A stretch of DNA of 35,080 bases from Sideroxyarcus sp. (GCA_030652215.1 JAUSBC010000011.1:1-35080), one strand, 5' to 3'; shown: positions 1-9,970, numbered from the stretch's first letter. A program made the numbers and translations. Notes: generated by a model from the letters alone, not told the origin.

Positions 1-3000
1 GGATTGGTTGGCTACAAAGTGCGCTTCAACGACAAGGTGTCGCCCGATACCTGCATCAAACTGATGACCGACGGCATTTTGCTGGCCGAAATCCACCACG
101 ATCCGCTGCTTAGGAATTACGACACCATCATCATCGACGAGGCGCACGAGCGCTCGCTGAATATCGACTTCCTGCTGGGCTACCTCAAACGGCTGCTGCC
201 GCGCCGGACGGATCTGAAGCTCATCATTACTTCGGCGACGCTGGATGCGGAGAGGTTTGCGAAGCATTTCTCCGGTGCGCCGGTGTTGCAAGTCACCGGC
301 CGCACCTATCCGGTCGAAGTGCGTTACCGTCCGCCACAGCAGAACGAGGAAGGTGATACGCAGGACGTACCCCAGGCAGTCTGCAGCGCGCTGGATGAAT
401 TGAGCATCGGCGGCCTGAAAGGCGATGTGCTGGTGTTCCTGCCCGGCGAGCGCGAGATACGCGACACCGCCGAGGCTTTGCGCAAGCACCAGCACAAAGG
501 ACTGGAGATACTGCCGCTGTTCTCGCGCCTGTCCATCGCCGAGCAGGATCGCGTGTTCAAGCCTGCCTCCGGTGTGCGCCGCGTGGTGCTGGCGACCAAT
601 GTGGCAGAAACCTCGCTCACCGTGCCCAACATCGGCTATGTGATCGACTCCGGCCTGGCGCGCATCAACCGCTACAGCGTGCGGCAGAAAGTGGAGCAGT
701 TGCGCATTGAGAACATCGCGCGCGCGGCCGCCAACCAGCGTGCCGGGCGTTGCGGTCGCGTGATGAGCGGCGTGTGCATCCGTTTGTATGAAGAGGCGGA
801 TTTCCTGCAACGGCCCGAATTCACCGATGCCGAAATTTTCAGGGTGTCGCTGGCCACCGTCATTCTGCGCATGAGTGCGCTGGGGCTGGGCGAGGTGGAG
901 GAATTCCCGTTCATCGAGCCGCCGGGTTCGCGTGCCATTGCCGACGGCTACCAGTTGCTGCAGGAACTCAACGCCATTGACGACAAACGCCAGCTCACGC
1001 CGCTCGGCCACGAACTCGCCAAGCTTCCGCTTGATCCCAAGGTCGCGCGCCTGCTGCTGGCGGGGCGGCAATTTCACTGCCTGAACGAGATACTCATCAT
1101 TGCCAGTGCGCTGGCGCTGCAGGACCCGCGCGACCGACCCTCGGAACGGCGCGAGGCGGCGGATGCCGCACACCAGCGTTTCAACGACGAGCGCTCGGAC
1201 TTCCTTGCTTACATCAAATTGTGGGCGTGGTTTCAGGATGCGATCAAGCACAAGAAGACCAACAAACTGTGGGCGAACGAGTGCCGCGAGAAGTTCCTTT
1301 CGCCGTTGCGGCTGCGCGAATGGCACGAGCTGTACCAGCAGTTGCACGCGCAGGTGTCGGAGATGGGCATGCGCTTCAACGAGCAACCGGCCACCTACGA
1401 ACAAATCCACAAGGCCTTGCTCACCGGTCTGCTCGGCAACATCGGCTGCAAGGGCGTGGATCGCGAGCCCTATTATCTCGGCCCGCGCGAGATCAAGTTC
1501 TTCATCGCATCCAATTCGGTGCTGGCGAAAAAGGGCACCAAATGGGTGGTGGCGGCCGAGATCGTGGAGACGACCAAGTTGTTTGCGCGCTGCGTGGCGC
1601 GCATCGAACCGGAGTGGCTGGAGGAAGTGGGTGCGCACCTGATCAAGCGCAGCTATTTCGATGCGCACTGGGAGAAGAAGGCGGCACAGGTCGCGGCGTG
1701 GGAGCGCAGCACGCTGTTCGGTCTGATTATCAATCCCAAGAAACGCGTGCATTACGGGCCGATGAATCCGGAAGAGTCGCGCGAGGTCTTCATCCGCGAG
1801 GCGCTGGTGAACGGCGAGTTCAACACCCAGGCGCCGTTCTTCGCGCACAACCAGAAACTGATCGAAGACATCGAGGCGCTGGAACACAAGGCGCGCCGTC
1901 CCGACGTGCTGGTGGACGACGAACTGATGTTCGCGTTTTACGATACGCGCATTCCGGCGGGCATACACAACGGCGCGGCATTCGAGCACTGGCGCAAGGA
2001 AGCGGAGCGCGAACAGCCCAAATTGCTGTACCTGAAAAAAGACGATTTGATGCGGCACGAGGCGGCCGGCATCACCACCGAACAATTCCCGCCGCAAATG
2101 CTCATGAACAACGTGAGCTACGCGCTGGCCTACAATTTTGCGCCGGGCAAGAACGACGACGGCGTGACGCTGACCGTGCCGCAGGCTTTATTGAATCAGG
2201 TCTCGGCGGCGCGTTGCGAATACCTGGTGCCGGGGATTCTGGCGGAGAAGATTGCGCAACTGGTGAAATCCCTGCCGCAGAAAGTACGCCGCAATTGCGT
2301 GCCGGTGCCGGAGTTTGCGGCGGCATTTTGCGCGGCGGTGAAGCCGTCCGACACGCCGCTGCTGCAGGCGCTGGCGCGTTACATTCGCGAACAAAAACAG
2401 CTCGACGTACCGCTGGATGCGTTTCGGCTGGAGCAGTTGCCCGCACACCTGCTGATGAACTTCCGCGTGGTGGACGAACACGGGCGGCAGTTGGGGATGT
2501 CGCGCAATTTCGCCGTTTTGCGCGGAGAGTGGGCACCCACGCAGGCCGCCGCAGTACCGGTGGCAACCGCGAAGAACGCAGCTCCGCAGCAGAAGGGCTC
2601 CGGTGAGCGCTTCACCGAATGGAAATTCGGCGACTTCAAACCCACCAGCACGGAACAACGCGCCGGACAGACCATCACCGTGTTCAACGCGCTGGTGGAC
2701 GAGGGCGACGCGGTAACCCTGCAAAGCTTCGATACGCAGGATGCCGCGAAGGCCGCGCACCGTCTGGGCTTGCGGCGCATGTTCATGCTGGCCCTGAAGG
2801 AGCAGGTCAAATTCCTGGAGAAAAATCTGCCCGGCTTGCAGGCGATGGCGATGCACTGGCTGCCTTTCGGTTCGCAGCAGGATTTGCAGCGCCAGATCCT
2901 CGCCGTGACCTTCGACCGCTGCTGCCTGAACGATCCCTGGCCGGAAAGCGAGAAGGAGTTCGCCGCACGCTGCAAGGACGCCAAGGCGCGCCTGAATCTG

Positions 3001-3450
3001 GTGGCGCAGGAGATCGCGCGGCTGGTTGCAGCCGTGCTGGCGGAGCATCACGCGCTGCAAAAGGCTTTGCCCAACTACAAGGCGCACGGGCAGGCGCAGC
3101 AGGATATTCGGCAGCAACTGGAGAGCCTGCTGGGCAAGGAATGGGTGGCGCGCACGCCGTTCGAGCGCATGCAGCATATGCCGCGTTATCTGAAGGCGAT
3201 CAACGTGCGCCTGGAAAAACTCCGCGCCAACCCAGCGCGCGATGCGCAGAACATGGCTCAGATGCATCCCCTGCAGCAGCAATGGCAGCGCCGGGTTGCC
3301 GCGCTGCACGGCGAGGCGGATGTGCGTCTGGAAGACTTTGGCTGGATGATGCAGGAGTTGCGCGTATCGCTGTATGCGCAGGAGCTCAAGACGCCGGTGA
3401 TCGTATCGGTGAAACGGTTGGAAAAAATTCTGGCGGGGTTGGGCAACTAA
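1..3450 (+). CDS. hrpA: ATP-dependent RNA helicase HrpA (5'-truncated by window edge)
   Basis: DEAH-box RNA helicase of the HrpA family, a cytoplasmic enzyme that unwinds RNA or remodels RNP and ribosomes using ATP. The reading frame is open from base 1, so the gene begins upstream; Walker A (motif I) is therefore not in the window. Counting from codon 2 (position 4), motif II DEAH is at residues 45-48, motif III SAT at 77-79 and motif VI QRAGRCGR at 245-252. After these come the helicase-associated region and a long C-terminal part of the type found in bacterial HrpA (DUF3418). About 1150 residues are visible of a family length near 1300. The stop is TAA. No clear terminator follows in the 122 bases before maeB. 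The family assignment is secure. Confidence 0.95.
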   Translation, partial: GLVGYKVRFNDKVSPDTCIKLMTDGILLAEIHHDPLLRNYDTIIIDEAHERSLNIDFLLGYLKRLLPRRTDLKLIITSATLDAERFAKHFSGAPVLQVTGRTYPVEVRYRPPQQNEEGDTQDVPQAVCSALDELSIGGLKGDVLVFLPGEREIRDTAEALRKHQHKGLEILPLFSRLSIAEQDRVFKPASGVRRVVLATNVAETSLTVPNIGYVIDSGLARINRYSVRQKVEQLRIENIARAAANQRAGRCGRVMSGVCIRLYEEADFLQRPEFTDAEIFRVSLATVILRMSALGLGEVEEFPFIEPPGSRAIADGYQLLQELNAIDDKRQLTPLGHELAKLPLDPKVARLLLAGRQFHCLNEILIIASALALQDPRDRPSERREAADAAHQRFNDERSDFLAYIKLWAWFQDAIKHKKTNKLWANECREKFLSPLRLREWHELYQQLHAQVSEMGMRFNEQPATYEQIHKALLTGLLGNIGCKGVDREPYYLGPREIKFFIASNSVLAKKGTKWVVAAEIVETTKLFARCVARIEPEWLEEVGAHLIKRSYFDAHWEKKAAQVAAWERSTLFGLIINPKKRVHYGPMNPEESREVFIREALVNGEFNTQAPFFAHNQKLIEDIEALEHKARRPDVLVDDELMFAFYDTRIPAGIHNGAAFEHWRKEAEREQPKLLYLKKDDLMRHEAAGITTEQFPPQMLMNNVSYALAYNFAPGKNDDGVTLTVPQALLNQVSAARCEYLVPGILAEKIAQLVKSLPQKVRRNCVPVPEFAAAFCAAVKPSDTPLLQALARYIREQKQLDVPLDAFRLEQLPAHLLMNFRVVDEHGRQLGMSRNFAVLRGEWAPTQAAAVPVATAKNAAPQQKGSGERFTEWKFGDFKPTSTEQRAGQTITVFNALVDEGDAVTLQSFDTQDAAKAAHRLGLRRMFMLALKEQVKFLEKNLPGLQAMAMHWLPFGSQQDLQRQILAVTFDRCCLNDPWPESEKEFAARCKDAKARLNLVAQEIARLVAAVLAEHHALQKALPNYKAHGQAQQDIRQQLESLLGKEWVARTPFERMQHMPRYLKAINVRLEKLRANPARDAQNMAQMHPLQQQWQRRVAALHGEADVRLEDFGWMMQELRVSLYAQELKTPVIVSVKRLEKILAGLGN

Positions 3451-3529
3451 AAACACGCCCGACCTTGGCGAGCAAGGGGTAATGCCGGCAACGGCACGCC
3501 ATCCTCCCGTATGCCGCAGCCCGACGCGC

Positions 3530-3535
3530 TATAAT
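3530..3535 (+). promoter_or_regulatory. candidate -10 box (TATAAT) upstream of maeB
   Basis: A perfect TATAAT hexamer lies about 37 bases upstream of the maeB start in the hrpA-maeB gap. I see no convincing -35 hexamer at 16-18 bases spacing, so this is a partial promoter match only. Confidence 0.4.
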
Positions 3536-3572
3536 CAAAACACGCCTCACAATCACGGAAAACGAGTGCACC

Positions 3573-5843
3573 ATGGACAAGTTACTGCGCGAAGCCGCAC
3601 TGCAATACCACCGCCAGGCCCCCGCCGGCAAAATCTCGGTCAACTCCACCAAGCCCATGATTACCCAGCGCGATCTTGCGCTGGCCTACTCGCCCGGCGT
3701 GGCCTCGGCATGCGAACTGATCGTGGAAAATCCCGCCGAGGTGCGCAACATGACGGCGCGCGGCAATCTGGTCGCGGTCATCACCAACGGCACGGCGGTG
3801 CTGGGGCTGGGCAACATCGGGCCGCTGGCGGCCAAACCGGTGATGGAAGGCAAGGGCGTGCTGTTCAAGAAATTCGCCGGCATCGACGTGTTCGACCTGG
3901 AAATTGCCGAACGCGATCCGGACAAACTGGTGGACATCATCGCCTCGCTGGAACCCACCTTCGGCGGCATCAACCTGGAAGACATCAAGGCGCCCGAATG
4001 TTTCTACATCGAGAGCAAGTTGCGCGAGCGCATGCATATCCCGGTATTTCACGACGACCAGCACGGCACTTCCATCATCGTCGGCGCGGCGCTGCTTAAC
4101 GGGTTGAAGGTCGTCGGCAAAAAGATCGAAGACATCAAACTGGTGGCGAGCGGTGCGGGCGCTGCAGCGCTGGCCTGCCTGGACATGCTGGTCGCGCTCG
4201 GCGTGCGCATGGAGAACATTATCGTCACCGACATCAAAGGCGTGGTCTACAAAGGCCGTACCGAAGAAATGGACGACAACAAGGCGCGCTACGCGGTGGA
4301 GACTTCCGCGCGCACGCTGGGCGAGGTCATTGCGGGGGCGGATGCCTTTTTGGGACTGTCTGCGGGCGGCGTGCTCAAGCCGGACATGGTCAAGAAAATG
4401 GCGGCCAAACCGCTGATTTTCGCACTGGCCAACCCCACCCCGGAAATCATGCCGGAAGAGGTCAAAGCCGTGCGTTCCGACGCCATCATGGCGACCGGCC
4501 GTTCCGATTATCCGAATCAGGTGAATAACGCGCTGTGCTTCCCCTACATCTTCCGGGGCGCGCTGGATGTGGGCGCCACCACCATCAACGAAGAGATGAA
4601 AAAGGCGGCGGTGCATGCCATCGCCGAACTGGCCGAAGCCGAGCAGTCGGACGAAGTGGCGTCGGTGTACGGCGAAGAGAACCTGACTTTCGGTCCCGAA
4701 CATCTGATCCCCAAACCGTTCGATCCGCGTCTGATCACGCGCATCGCCCCTGCCGTCGCACAGGCGGCGATGGACAGCGGCGTGGCGGAGCGCCCCATCG
4801 CCGATATGGCGGCTTACCGCGAGCAACTGTCGCAGTTCATCTATCACTCCAACATGCTGATGAAACCGGTGTTCAGCATCGCCAAGAAAAACCCGAAACG
4901 GCTGGTATATGCCGAGGGCGAAGACGAGCGCGTGCTGCATGCGGCGCAGATCGTGGTGGACGAGGGCATCGCCTATCCCATCCTGGTCGGACGTCCGGCC
5001 GTGATCGAGAAGCGCATCGCCAGGCTGGGGCTGCGCATTCGCGCGGGCGAGCATTTCGAACTGGTGAATCCGGAACACGACAGCCGCTATCGCGCCTATT
5101 GCGACGAATACCATCGCCTGATGCAGAGACAGGGCGTGACGCCGGATGTGGCCAAGCGCGAAATGCGCCGCCGCAACACGCTGATCGCGGCGATGCTGGT
5201 GCGCATGGACGGGGCGGATGCCATGCTGTGCGGCACCGTCTCGCAGCCGCTGAGCCATCTGCGCTACATCAATGAAGTCATCGGCCAGCATCCGGGCGCG
5301 AATGTGTACGCGGCGATGAATATCCTGATGCTGCCCAGAAACACCGTGTTCATTTGCGACACGCACGTGAATCTGGACCCGACTGCGGAGCAGATCGCCG
5401 CGATGACCCTGCTGGCGGCGGAAGAAGTGCGGCGCTTCGGTTTGGCGCCCAAAGTCGCACTGTTGTCGCACTCCAATTTTGGCAGCCACAAGGATGCGTC
5501 TGCGCTCAAGATGGCCCGTGCGCGCGAGTTGCTGGAAGGCCTGGCGCCGGACCTGGAAGTGGAAGGCGAGATGCACGGCGATGCGGCCTTGTCGGAAAGC
5601 CTTCGCACTCGGGCATTCCCGGCCTCGCGTTTGAAGGGCGAGGCGAACCTGCTCATCATGCCGAATCTGGATGCGGCAAACATCGCCTACAACCTGCTTC
5701 GGATCACGGGGAGCGAAGGCATCACCATCGGTTCCATCCTGCTGGGAGCGAACAAATCGGTACATATTCTGACGACCACCGCGACGGTGAGACGTATCGT
5801 GAATATGAGCGCGCTGGCAGTGGCCGGCGTGAAAAAACACTAG
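3573..5843 (+). CDS. maeB: NADP-dependent malic enzyme, MaeB type with C-terminal phosphotransacetylase-like domain
   Basis: Oxidative decarboxylation of malate to pyruvate, normally with NADP+, in the cytoplasm. At 756 residues it has the length of the two-domain MaeB class. Residues about 1-430 are the malic enzyme and NAD(P)-binding part, including a glycine-rich dinucleotide fold near [15 protein letters not shown] and the [11 protein letters not shown] stretch. Residues about 430-756 resemble phosphate acetyltransferase. In E. coli MaeB this domain is regulatory and senses acetyl-CoA, without transacetylase activity. The ATG at 3573 follows a short GA-containing leader and matches the family N-terminus. 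It is followed after 9 bases by a small unknown gene. Confidence 0.95.
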   Translation: MDKLLREAALQYHRQAPAGKISVNSTKPMITQRDLALAYSPGVASACELIVENPAEVRNMTARGNLVAVITNGTAVLGLGNIGPLAAKPVMEGKGVLFKKFAGIDVFDLEIAERDPDKLVDIIASLEPTFGGINLEDIKAPECFYIESKLRERMHIPVFHDDQHGTSIIVGAALLNGLKVVGKKIEDIKLVASGAGAAALACLDMLVALGVRMENIIVTDIKGVVYKGRTEEMDDNKARYAVETSARTLGEVIAGADAFLGLSAGGVLKPDMVKKMAAKPLIFALANPTPEIMPEEVKAVRSDAIMATGRSDYPNQVNNALCFPYIFRGALDVGATTINEEMKKAAVHAIAELAEAEQSDEVASVYGEENLTFGPEHLIPKPFDPRLITRIAPAVAQAAMDSGVAERPIADMAAYREQLSQFIYHSNMLMKPVFSIAKKNPKRLVYAEGEDERVLHAAQIVVDEGIAYPILVGRPAVIEKRIARLGLRIRAGEHFELVNPEHDSRYRAYCDEYHRLMQRQGVTPDVAKREMRRRNTLIAAMLVRMDGADAMLCGTVSQPLSHLRYINEVIGQHPGANVYAAMNILMLPRNTVFICDTHVNLDPTAEQIAAMTLLAAEEVRRFGLAPKVALLSHSNFGSHKDASALKMARARELLEGLAPDLEVEGEMHGDAALSESLRTRAFPASRLKGEANLLIMPNLDAANIAYNLLRITGSEGITIGSILLGANKSVHILTTTATVRRIVNMSALAVAGVKKH

Positions 5844-5852
5844 GGGAACGCA

Positions 5853-6092
5853 ATGAACAAGCATGAAGTGGAATTACTCAGCCAGGAAATCGAGATGTTG
5901 ATGAACGAGCGCGCGCGCATGCTCAGGGTGGTGGGCGCGGCGGCGGTGCTGGTGGCGAATGCGGATGCCACCAAATTGCAGCCGAACGCCGTGGAGGCGG
6001 CGGAAATGCTGTCCGAGATGCTGAATGCGCTGCCCGAGGAAACGCTGAAAGACGCGCTGGAATCGGTACACGCGGAGCCGGATGTGTCGTAA
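5853..6092 (+). CDS. small uncharacterised protein, 79 aa
   Basis: Not recognised. The ATG is preceded by GGGGAACGCA, a usable ribosome binding site, 9 bases after the maeB stop, so cotranscription with maeB is likely. The protein is predicted almost wholly helical: an acidic/basic amphipathic N-terminal third, a short Ala/Val-rich centre (residues about 26-37) and an acidic leucine-containing C-terminal helix. It has no signal peptide, no convincing membrane span and no cysteines. The reading frame fits the tight gene packing and ends 14 bases before the patatin gene. It could be a small adaptor-like helical protein, but no function can be assigned. Confidence 0.7.
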   Translation: MNKHEVELLSQEIEMLMNERARMLRVVGAAAVLVANADATKLQPNAVEAAEMLSEMLNALPEETLKDALESVHAEPDVS

Positions 6093-6106
6093 CGCATGAG
6101 ACGAGC

Positions 6107-7282
6107 ATGAGCCAGACTCCTCCCAAGATCGGACTTATCCTCACCGGCGGCGGTGCGCGCGCGGCGTATCAGGTCGGCGTGCTCAAGGCAATTTCGGAAT
6201 TCCTGCCGCGCCGTTCACACAGCCCTTTCCAGATCATCTGCGGCACGTCGGCGGGCGCATTGAATGCGGCGACGCTGGCGGTCAATGCCCGCAACTTCCG
6301 CAAGGGCGTCAAATACCTGATCAGCATCTGGATCAACTCGCACGTGAACGACATCTACCGCTCCGACGTGGTCGGCGTCGCGAAAAATACCGGGCGCTGG
6401 CTGTCCGGACTGGTGTTGAGCCTGTTTGGCGTCAACCGCATGACGCGTATTTCCCTGCTGGACAACTCGCCGCTGGCGGCTTTTCTGGAACAGACGCTGC
6501 CCTGCGAAAGAATCCAGGAGAACATCGACGCGGGCGCCTTGCATGCACTGAGCATTACCGCCTCGGGTTACGGCTCGGGGCACTCGGTTACGTTCTATCA
6601 GGGCGTGCCCGGGCTGCAACCGTGGAAGCGCGCGCGCCGTCTGGGCGTGGAGACCAAAATCGGCATCGAGCATCTGCTGGCTTCTTCCGCCATCCCCTTC
6701 ATATTTCCCGCCGTGCACATCCACCGCGAATACTTCGGCGACGGCTCCGTGCGCCAGATCGCACCCATCAGCTCGGCACTGCACCTGGGCGCCGACAAGG
6801 TGCTGCTGATGGGCGCATGGCACTTCGACGACGACGAATCGCGGCGCAACCGCATGGATACCTATCCCACGCTGGCGCAGATCGCAGGCCATGCACTGGA
6901 CAGTATTTTTCTTGACGGCCTGGAAGTGGATCTGGAGCGCCTGCAGCGCATCAACCGCACCGTCAGCCTGATCCCCGAAGAGTTGCGCACGGCCACCGAT
7001 ATGCGCCATATCGACGTGCTGGTCGTCACGCCCAGCATTCCATTGGAGCAGATCGCCGAACGTCATCTTTCGCGACTGCCCTGGACCATACGCCTGCTGC
7101 TGCGCGCGGCCGGCGTGATGCGCCGCAGCGGCGCCAATCTGGTGAGTTACCTGTTGTTCGACAGGCACTATTGCCACGCGCTGATCGACCTTGGGTATCA
7201 GGACGCGCTGAAGCGTCGCGAAGAAATCCAGAAGTTCCTGGGCTACGACACGCCGGTTGCCAAATGCGACATGCCGCAATGA
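6107..7282 (+). CDS. patatin-like phospholipase family protein
   Basis: Predicted serine acyl hydrolase of the patatin/RssA type. Residues 14-17 begin the glycine-rich oxyanion motif (GGGARAAYQVGVL), the nucleophile elbow GTSAG is at 46-50 with Ser48, and the catalytic Asp is in the DGS motif at 212-214, giving the family's Ser-Asp dyad. The 391-residue length exceeds the minimal patatin domain. The extra C-terminal 100 or so residues resemble the longer proteobacterial patatin proteins. No signal peptide is visible, so a cytoplasmic or membrane-peripheral location is likely. Its stop codon overlaps the birA start (ATGA). The substrate is unknown; lysophospholipid or phospholipid hydrolysis is a family-level inference. 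Confidence 0.88.
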   Translation: MSQTPPKIGLILTGGGARAAYQVGVLKAISEFLPRRSHSPFQIICGTSAGALNAATLAVNARNFRKGVKYLISIWINSHVNDIYRSDVVGVAKNTGRWLSGLVLSLFGVNRMTRISLLDNSPLAAFLEQTLPCERIQENIDAGALHALSITASGYGSGHSVTFYQGVPGLQPWKRARRLGVETKIGIEHLLASSAIPFIFPAVHIHREYFGDGSVRQIAPISSALHLGADKVLLMGAWHFDDDESRRNRMDTYPTLAQIAGHALDSIFLDGLEVDLERLQRINRTVSLIPEELRTATDMRHIDVLVVTPSIPLEQIAERHLSRLPWTIRLLLRAAGVMRRSGANLVSYLLFDRHYCHALIDLGYQDALKRREEIQKFLGYDTPVAKCDMPQ

Positions 7283-8271
7283 GCGCGGCGGAAGCGCCCA
7301 GGACGCTGACTTTTTCCCTGCTGCGCAAGCTGGCCGACGGTGAATTCCATTCCGGCGAGGTGCTGGCGCGGCATTTCGGCGTGACGCGGGCCACCGTGAA
7401 TAACGCCCTGCACGATGTCGAAAGTTTCGGCCTGACGCTGTACAGCGTGCGCGGCCGGGGTTACCGCCTGGCGCGGCCTCTGCAATGGCTGGATGTCGAT
7501 CTGATCAATGCCGGACTGGGCAGCGCGCGCGACGAACTGCATATCGAACTGCTGGACCATGTCGCTTCCAGCAATGCGCTGTTGCTGCAGCGCGCCGCAC
7601 AGGGCGCAGCCAACGGCACGGTGCTGGCCGTGGAGTGGCAGACAGCCGGACGCGGGCGTCTGGGCAGGACATGGCATTCCGGTCTGGGCGATGCGCTGAC
7701 TTTTTCCGTGTTGTGGCGATTCGAGAGCGGCTTGGCCGCGCTGTCCGGCCTGAGCCTGGCCGTGGGCATTGCCATGATGCGCGCACTGCAGGAGCTCGGC
7801 GTGCCGGGTGTCGGCCTGAAGTGGCCCAATGACGTGCTGGTGAACGAAGGCAAGCTCGCCGGCATATTGCTGGAGGCGCAGGGCGACATGCTCGGCCCCA
7901 GCGCGGTGGTGATCGGTATCGGCCTCAACCTGAGCGTGCCGGACGACATGCGCGGGCGCATCGAGCAAAGCGTGGCCGACCTTGCGTCGCTGGACATGCC
8001 CCTGCCCGAACGCAACGCGGTGCTTGCGGTATTATTGAAGCACCTGGTGGCGGTGCTGCACGAATTTGCCGCGCACGGCTTTGCGCCGCTGCGGGCCGAG
8101 TGGGAGCGCCATCACCTGTTCCAGCAACGTCCGGTGAAACTGCTGCTGCCCGACGGCTCGCACATCGCGGGTAGGGTGCAGGGCGCGACGGACGACGGCG
8201 CATTGCGGCTGGCGACAGCACAGGGCGAACAGGTTTTCAACGCGGGCGAAGTCAGTTTGAGGAGCGCATAA
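7279..8271 (+). CDS. birA: bifunctional biotin-[acetyl-CoA-carboxylase] ligase / biotin operon repressor
   Basis: Attaches biotin to the acetyl-CoA carboxylase carrier protein through biotinyl-AMP. I place the start at the ATG at 7279, which overlaps the upstream stop as ATGA. The open frame continues further upstream inside the patatin gene, but that extension has no family likeness. The 330-residue product has an N-terminal winged helix (about residues 8-66), so it may also act as a DNA-binding repressor. It then carries the ligase domain with the biotinyl-AMP loop GRGRLGR at 124-130 and a KWPNDV motif. It is followed directly by coaX, as in many betaproteobacteria. Confidence 0.93.
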   Translation: MSAAEAPRTLTFSLLRKLADGEFHSGEVLARHFGVTRATVNNALHDVESFGLTLYSVRGRGYRLARPLQWLDVDLINAGLGSARDELHIELLDHVASSNALLLQRAAQGAANGTVLAVEWQTAGRGRLGRTWHSGLGDALTFSVLWRFESGLAALSGLSLAVGIAMMRALQELGVPGVGLKWPNDVLVNEGKLAGILLEAQGDMLGPSAVVIGIGLNLSVPDDMRGRIEQSVADLASLDMPLPERNAVLAVLLKHLVAVLHEFAAHGFAPLRAEWERHHLFQQRPVKLLLPDGSHIAGRVQGATDDGALRLATAQGEQVFNAGEVSLRSA

Positions 8272-8997
8272 GTGTTGTTACTGGATGTGGGGAACAGCCG
8301 CTGCAAGTGGGCGCTGGTGCAAGCCGGAGCATGGGTACGCCAGGGCGTGGTGGGCAATACCGAATGGCTGGCCTTGCAGCACGCGCTTTCGGCCTTGCCC
8401 GCGCCGTCGCGCATCCTGGTTTCCAATGTGGCGGGGGAGGCGATGGCGCAACGTCTGGGCGCCGTCTGTGCCGGGTGGAAGCGTCCGCTGGAATTCGTGA
8501 CGGCAAGTGCCGGACAATGCGGCGTGCGCAACGGCTACGAGCAACCCGAACGTCTGGGCAGCGACCGCTGGGCGGCGCTGATCGCGGCGTGGGATCATGT
8601 GCGCGGCGCGTGCCTGGTGGTGAATTGCGGCACGGCCACCACGGTCGACGCGCTCTCGGCGCAGGGCGAGTTTCTGGGCGGCCTGATCCTGCCCGGCGTG
8701 AGCCTGATGCAACAGAGTCTGGCCACGAATACCGCCCAGCTTAAGGCCGAGCAGGGCGCGCTACGGGACTTTCCGCGCAACACGGCCGACGCCATCCATA
8801 GCGGAATGCTGCGTGCCACGCTGGGCGCGATCCGGCACCAGCTCGGTTTGCTGCAGACAGCCGGCGCAACCGTACGCTGTCTGCTGGGCGGCGGCGCGGC
8901 GGACGTGGTTCTGCCGCATCTCGACCCTGGGGCGGAGCGGATGGATCATCTGGTATTGACGGGATTGCAGATCATCGGAGAATCGAAAGCATGCTGA
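8272..8997 (+). CDS. coaX: type III pantothenate kinase
   Basis: First step of coenzyme A synthesis, phosphorylation of pantothenate, by the ASKHA-fold CoaX class. The start is GTG at 8272, immediately after the birA stop; a GAGGAG-type ribosome site lies in the birA 3' end (around 8258-8264), which supports this rare start. Residues 5-8 give the phosphate-binding DxGN motif, GSDRW is near residues 96-100, and the NCGTATTVD motif near 118-126 carries the catalytic Asp. The 241-residue length is typical. The stop overlaps the next gene's ATG by 7 bases, indicating translational coupling. Confidence 0.95.
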   Translation: MLLLDVGNSRCKWALVQAGAWVRQGVVGNTEWLALQHALSALPAPSRILVSNVAGEAMAQRLGAVCAGWKRPLEFVTASAGQCGVRNGYEQPERLGSDRWAALIAAWDHVRGACLVVNCGTATTVDALSAQGEFLGGLILPGVSLMQQSLATNTAQLKAEQGALRDFPRNTADAIHSGMLRATLGAIRHQLGLLQTAGATVRCLLGGGAADVVLPHLDPGAERMDHLVLTGLQIIGESKAC

Positions 8998-9746
8998 AGT
9001 GGATAGTGGGATTGTTGTTGCTGGCCAATCTGGCGTTGTTCGGCTGGATGAAGTGGGGTAGTGCGCTGACCGAGGACGCGCAAGCCGGCGCCGTGCAGGC
9101 CGCATTGAACCCGGACAAGATCAAACTGTTGGAAAGCCTCCCCGCGCCGAGCGCCATCCCCGCGTCGGGCGCTGCGCCAGCCCCGACGCTGCCCGCCCCC
9201 GCCTCGGCGCCCGTAGCCGGCGCCCCCTTGCCTGTGCCTGCGTCGACACCCACTCCTGCGGTGACGGCAGCGTCCGGGACTCCGAACTGTGCGGAATGGG
9301 GAGAATTCTCCGGGGCCGATCTGGCCCGTGCGCAGCAGGCATTGGCCGAACTGAAACTGGGCGATCGCCTGACGCAGCGTCTGCTGGAGCAGGATCACGG
9401 CTACTGGGTATACATCCCGCCGCTGAAAAGCCGCGCCGCAGTGGAAAAGAAGATATCGCAACTGAAAGAGCGCGGCGTGGTGGATTACTTCGTGGTGCAG
9501 GAAAAAGGCCGCTGGTTGAACGCCATTTCGCTGGGCGTGTTCAAGACCGAAGAGGCCGCGCAGAAATACCTCGCCACCCTGAAAACCATGAAAGTACGCT
9601 CGGCCACCATGGGCGAACGCAAGAGCAAACTCAAATTTACCGTGTTTGCCATGAAGGGGCTGGATGCGGGCCTGCTGGAGCGCCTGAACGTCATGCAGAA
9701 GGGATTTCCGGACAGTCAACTCAAAGTAATGGCATGCAGCAATTGA
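8991..9746 (+). CDS. SPOR-domain inner-membrane protein
   Basis: A 251-residue protein with one N-terminal membrane span (residues about 4-22). A Pro/Ala-rich low-complexity linker follows (about 55-95), then a C-terminal SPOR-like domain (about 98-245). The layout implies a cytoplasmic N-terminus and a periplasmic domain that binds denuded peptidoglycan glycans, as known for SPOR proteins at the division site. It is the usual companion of birA-coaX in betaproteobacteria. It overlaps coaX by 7 bases and is the last gene of the run before the tRNA. Similarity to the DedD/FtsN group is by architecture only. Confidence 0.82.
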   Translation: MLKWIVGLLLLANLALFGWMKWGSALTEDAQAGAVQAALNPDKIKLLESLPAPSAIPASGAAPAPTLPAPASAPVAGAPLPVPASTPTPAVTAASGTPNCAEWGEFSGADLARAQQALAELKLGDRLTQRLLEQDHGYWVYIPPLKSRAAVEKKISQLKERGVVDYFVVQEKGRWLNAISLGVFKTEEAAQKYLATLKTMKVRSATMGERKSKLKFTVFAMKGLDAGLLERLNVMQKGFPDSQLKVMACSN

Positions 9747-9771
9747 CACGAGGGGGTGAAATCAGCAAAAT
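9743..9771 (+). promoter_or_regulatory. candidate promoter for the tRNA gene
   Basis: A perfect -35 hexamer TTGACA (9743-9748) overlaps the stop of the preceding gene. It is followed after 17 bases by CAAAAT (9766-9771), a weak -10. The predicted start is about 46 bases before the tRNA 5' end. The weak -10 keeps confidence low. Confidence 0.35.
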
Positions 9772-9824
9772 GCCGCCCTTCTTCGAATTGGCGCTGGCAA
9801 CTGAGTGTCCGGGGAACAAGTTAC

Positions 9825-9901
9825 GGTGATATAGCTCAGTTGGTTAGAGCACAGCACTCATAATGCTGGGGTCGGTGGTTCAAGTCCACCTATCACCACC
9901 A
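9825..9901 (+). tRNA. tRNA-Met (anticodon CAU, elongator type)
   Basis: A 77-nt cloverleaf with encoded CCA. The acceptor arm GGTGATA pairs with TATCACC. The D arm is GCTC/GAGC with an AGTTGGTTA loop, the anticodon arm CAGCA/TGCTG has loop CTCATAA (anticodon CAT), and the T arm GGTGG/CCACC has loop TTCAAGT. It is not an initiator, because the acceptor has a paired first base and the anticodon stem lacks the three G-C pairs. The anticodon arm and variable loop (GGGTC) resemble the E. coli elongator tRNA-Met more than tRNA-Ile2 (lysidine-modified CAU). I still cannot wholly exclude Ile2. Confidence 0.93.
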
Positions 9902-9937
9902 AAAAAACGGTTTTCGGTTGTCTCGGAAACCTTCATG

Positions 9938-9970
9938 AACCCGCAAGGCGTATGGCTTTGCGGGTTTTTT
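9938..9970 (+). terminator. Rho-independent terminator after the tRNA
   Basis: Stem AACCCGCAA (9938-9946) pairs with TTGCGGGTT (9958-9966) across an 11-base loop and runs directly into a T tract (9965-9970). It probably ends the tRNA transcript 37 bases after its 3' end. Confidence 0.85.

Noticed and set aside
3582-5864. A 760-codon open frame antisense to maeB
   Set aside because: It mirrors the codon pattern of the GC-rich malic enzyme gene. Its translation is rich in His, Arg and Gln without domain likeness, as usual for shadow frames.
9825-9901. tRNA-Ile2 (lysidine-modified CAU) instead of tRNA-Met
   Set aside because: The anticodon stem CAGCA/TGCTG and variable loop GGGTC resemble elongator tRNA-Met more than Ile2, although a covariance-model scan would settle it.
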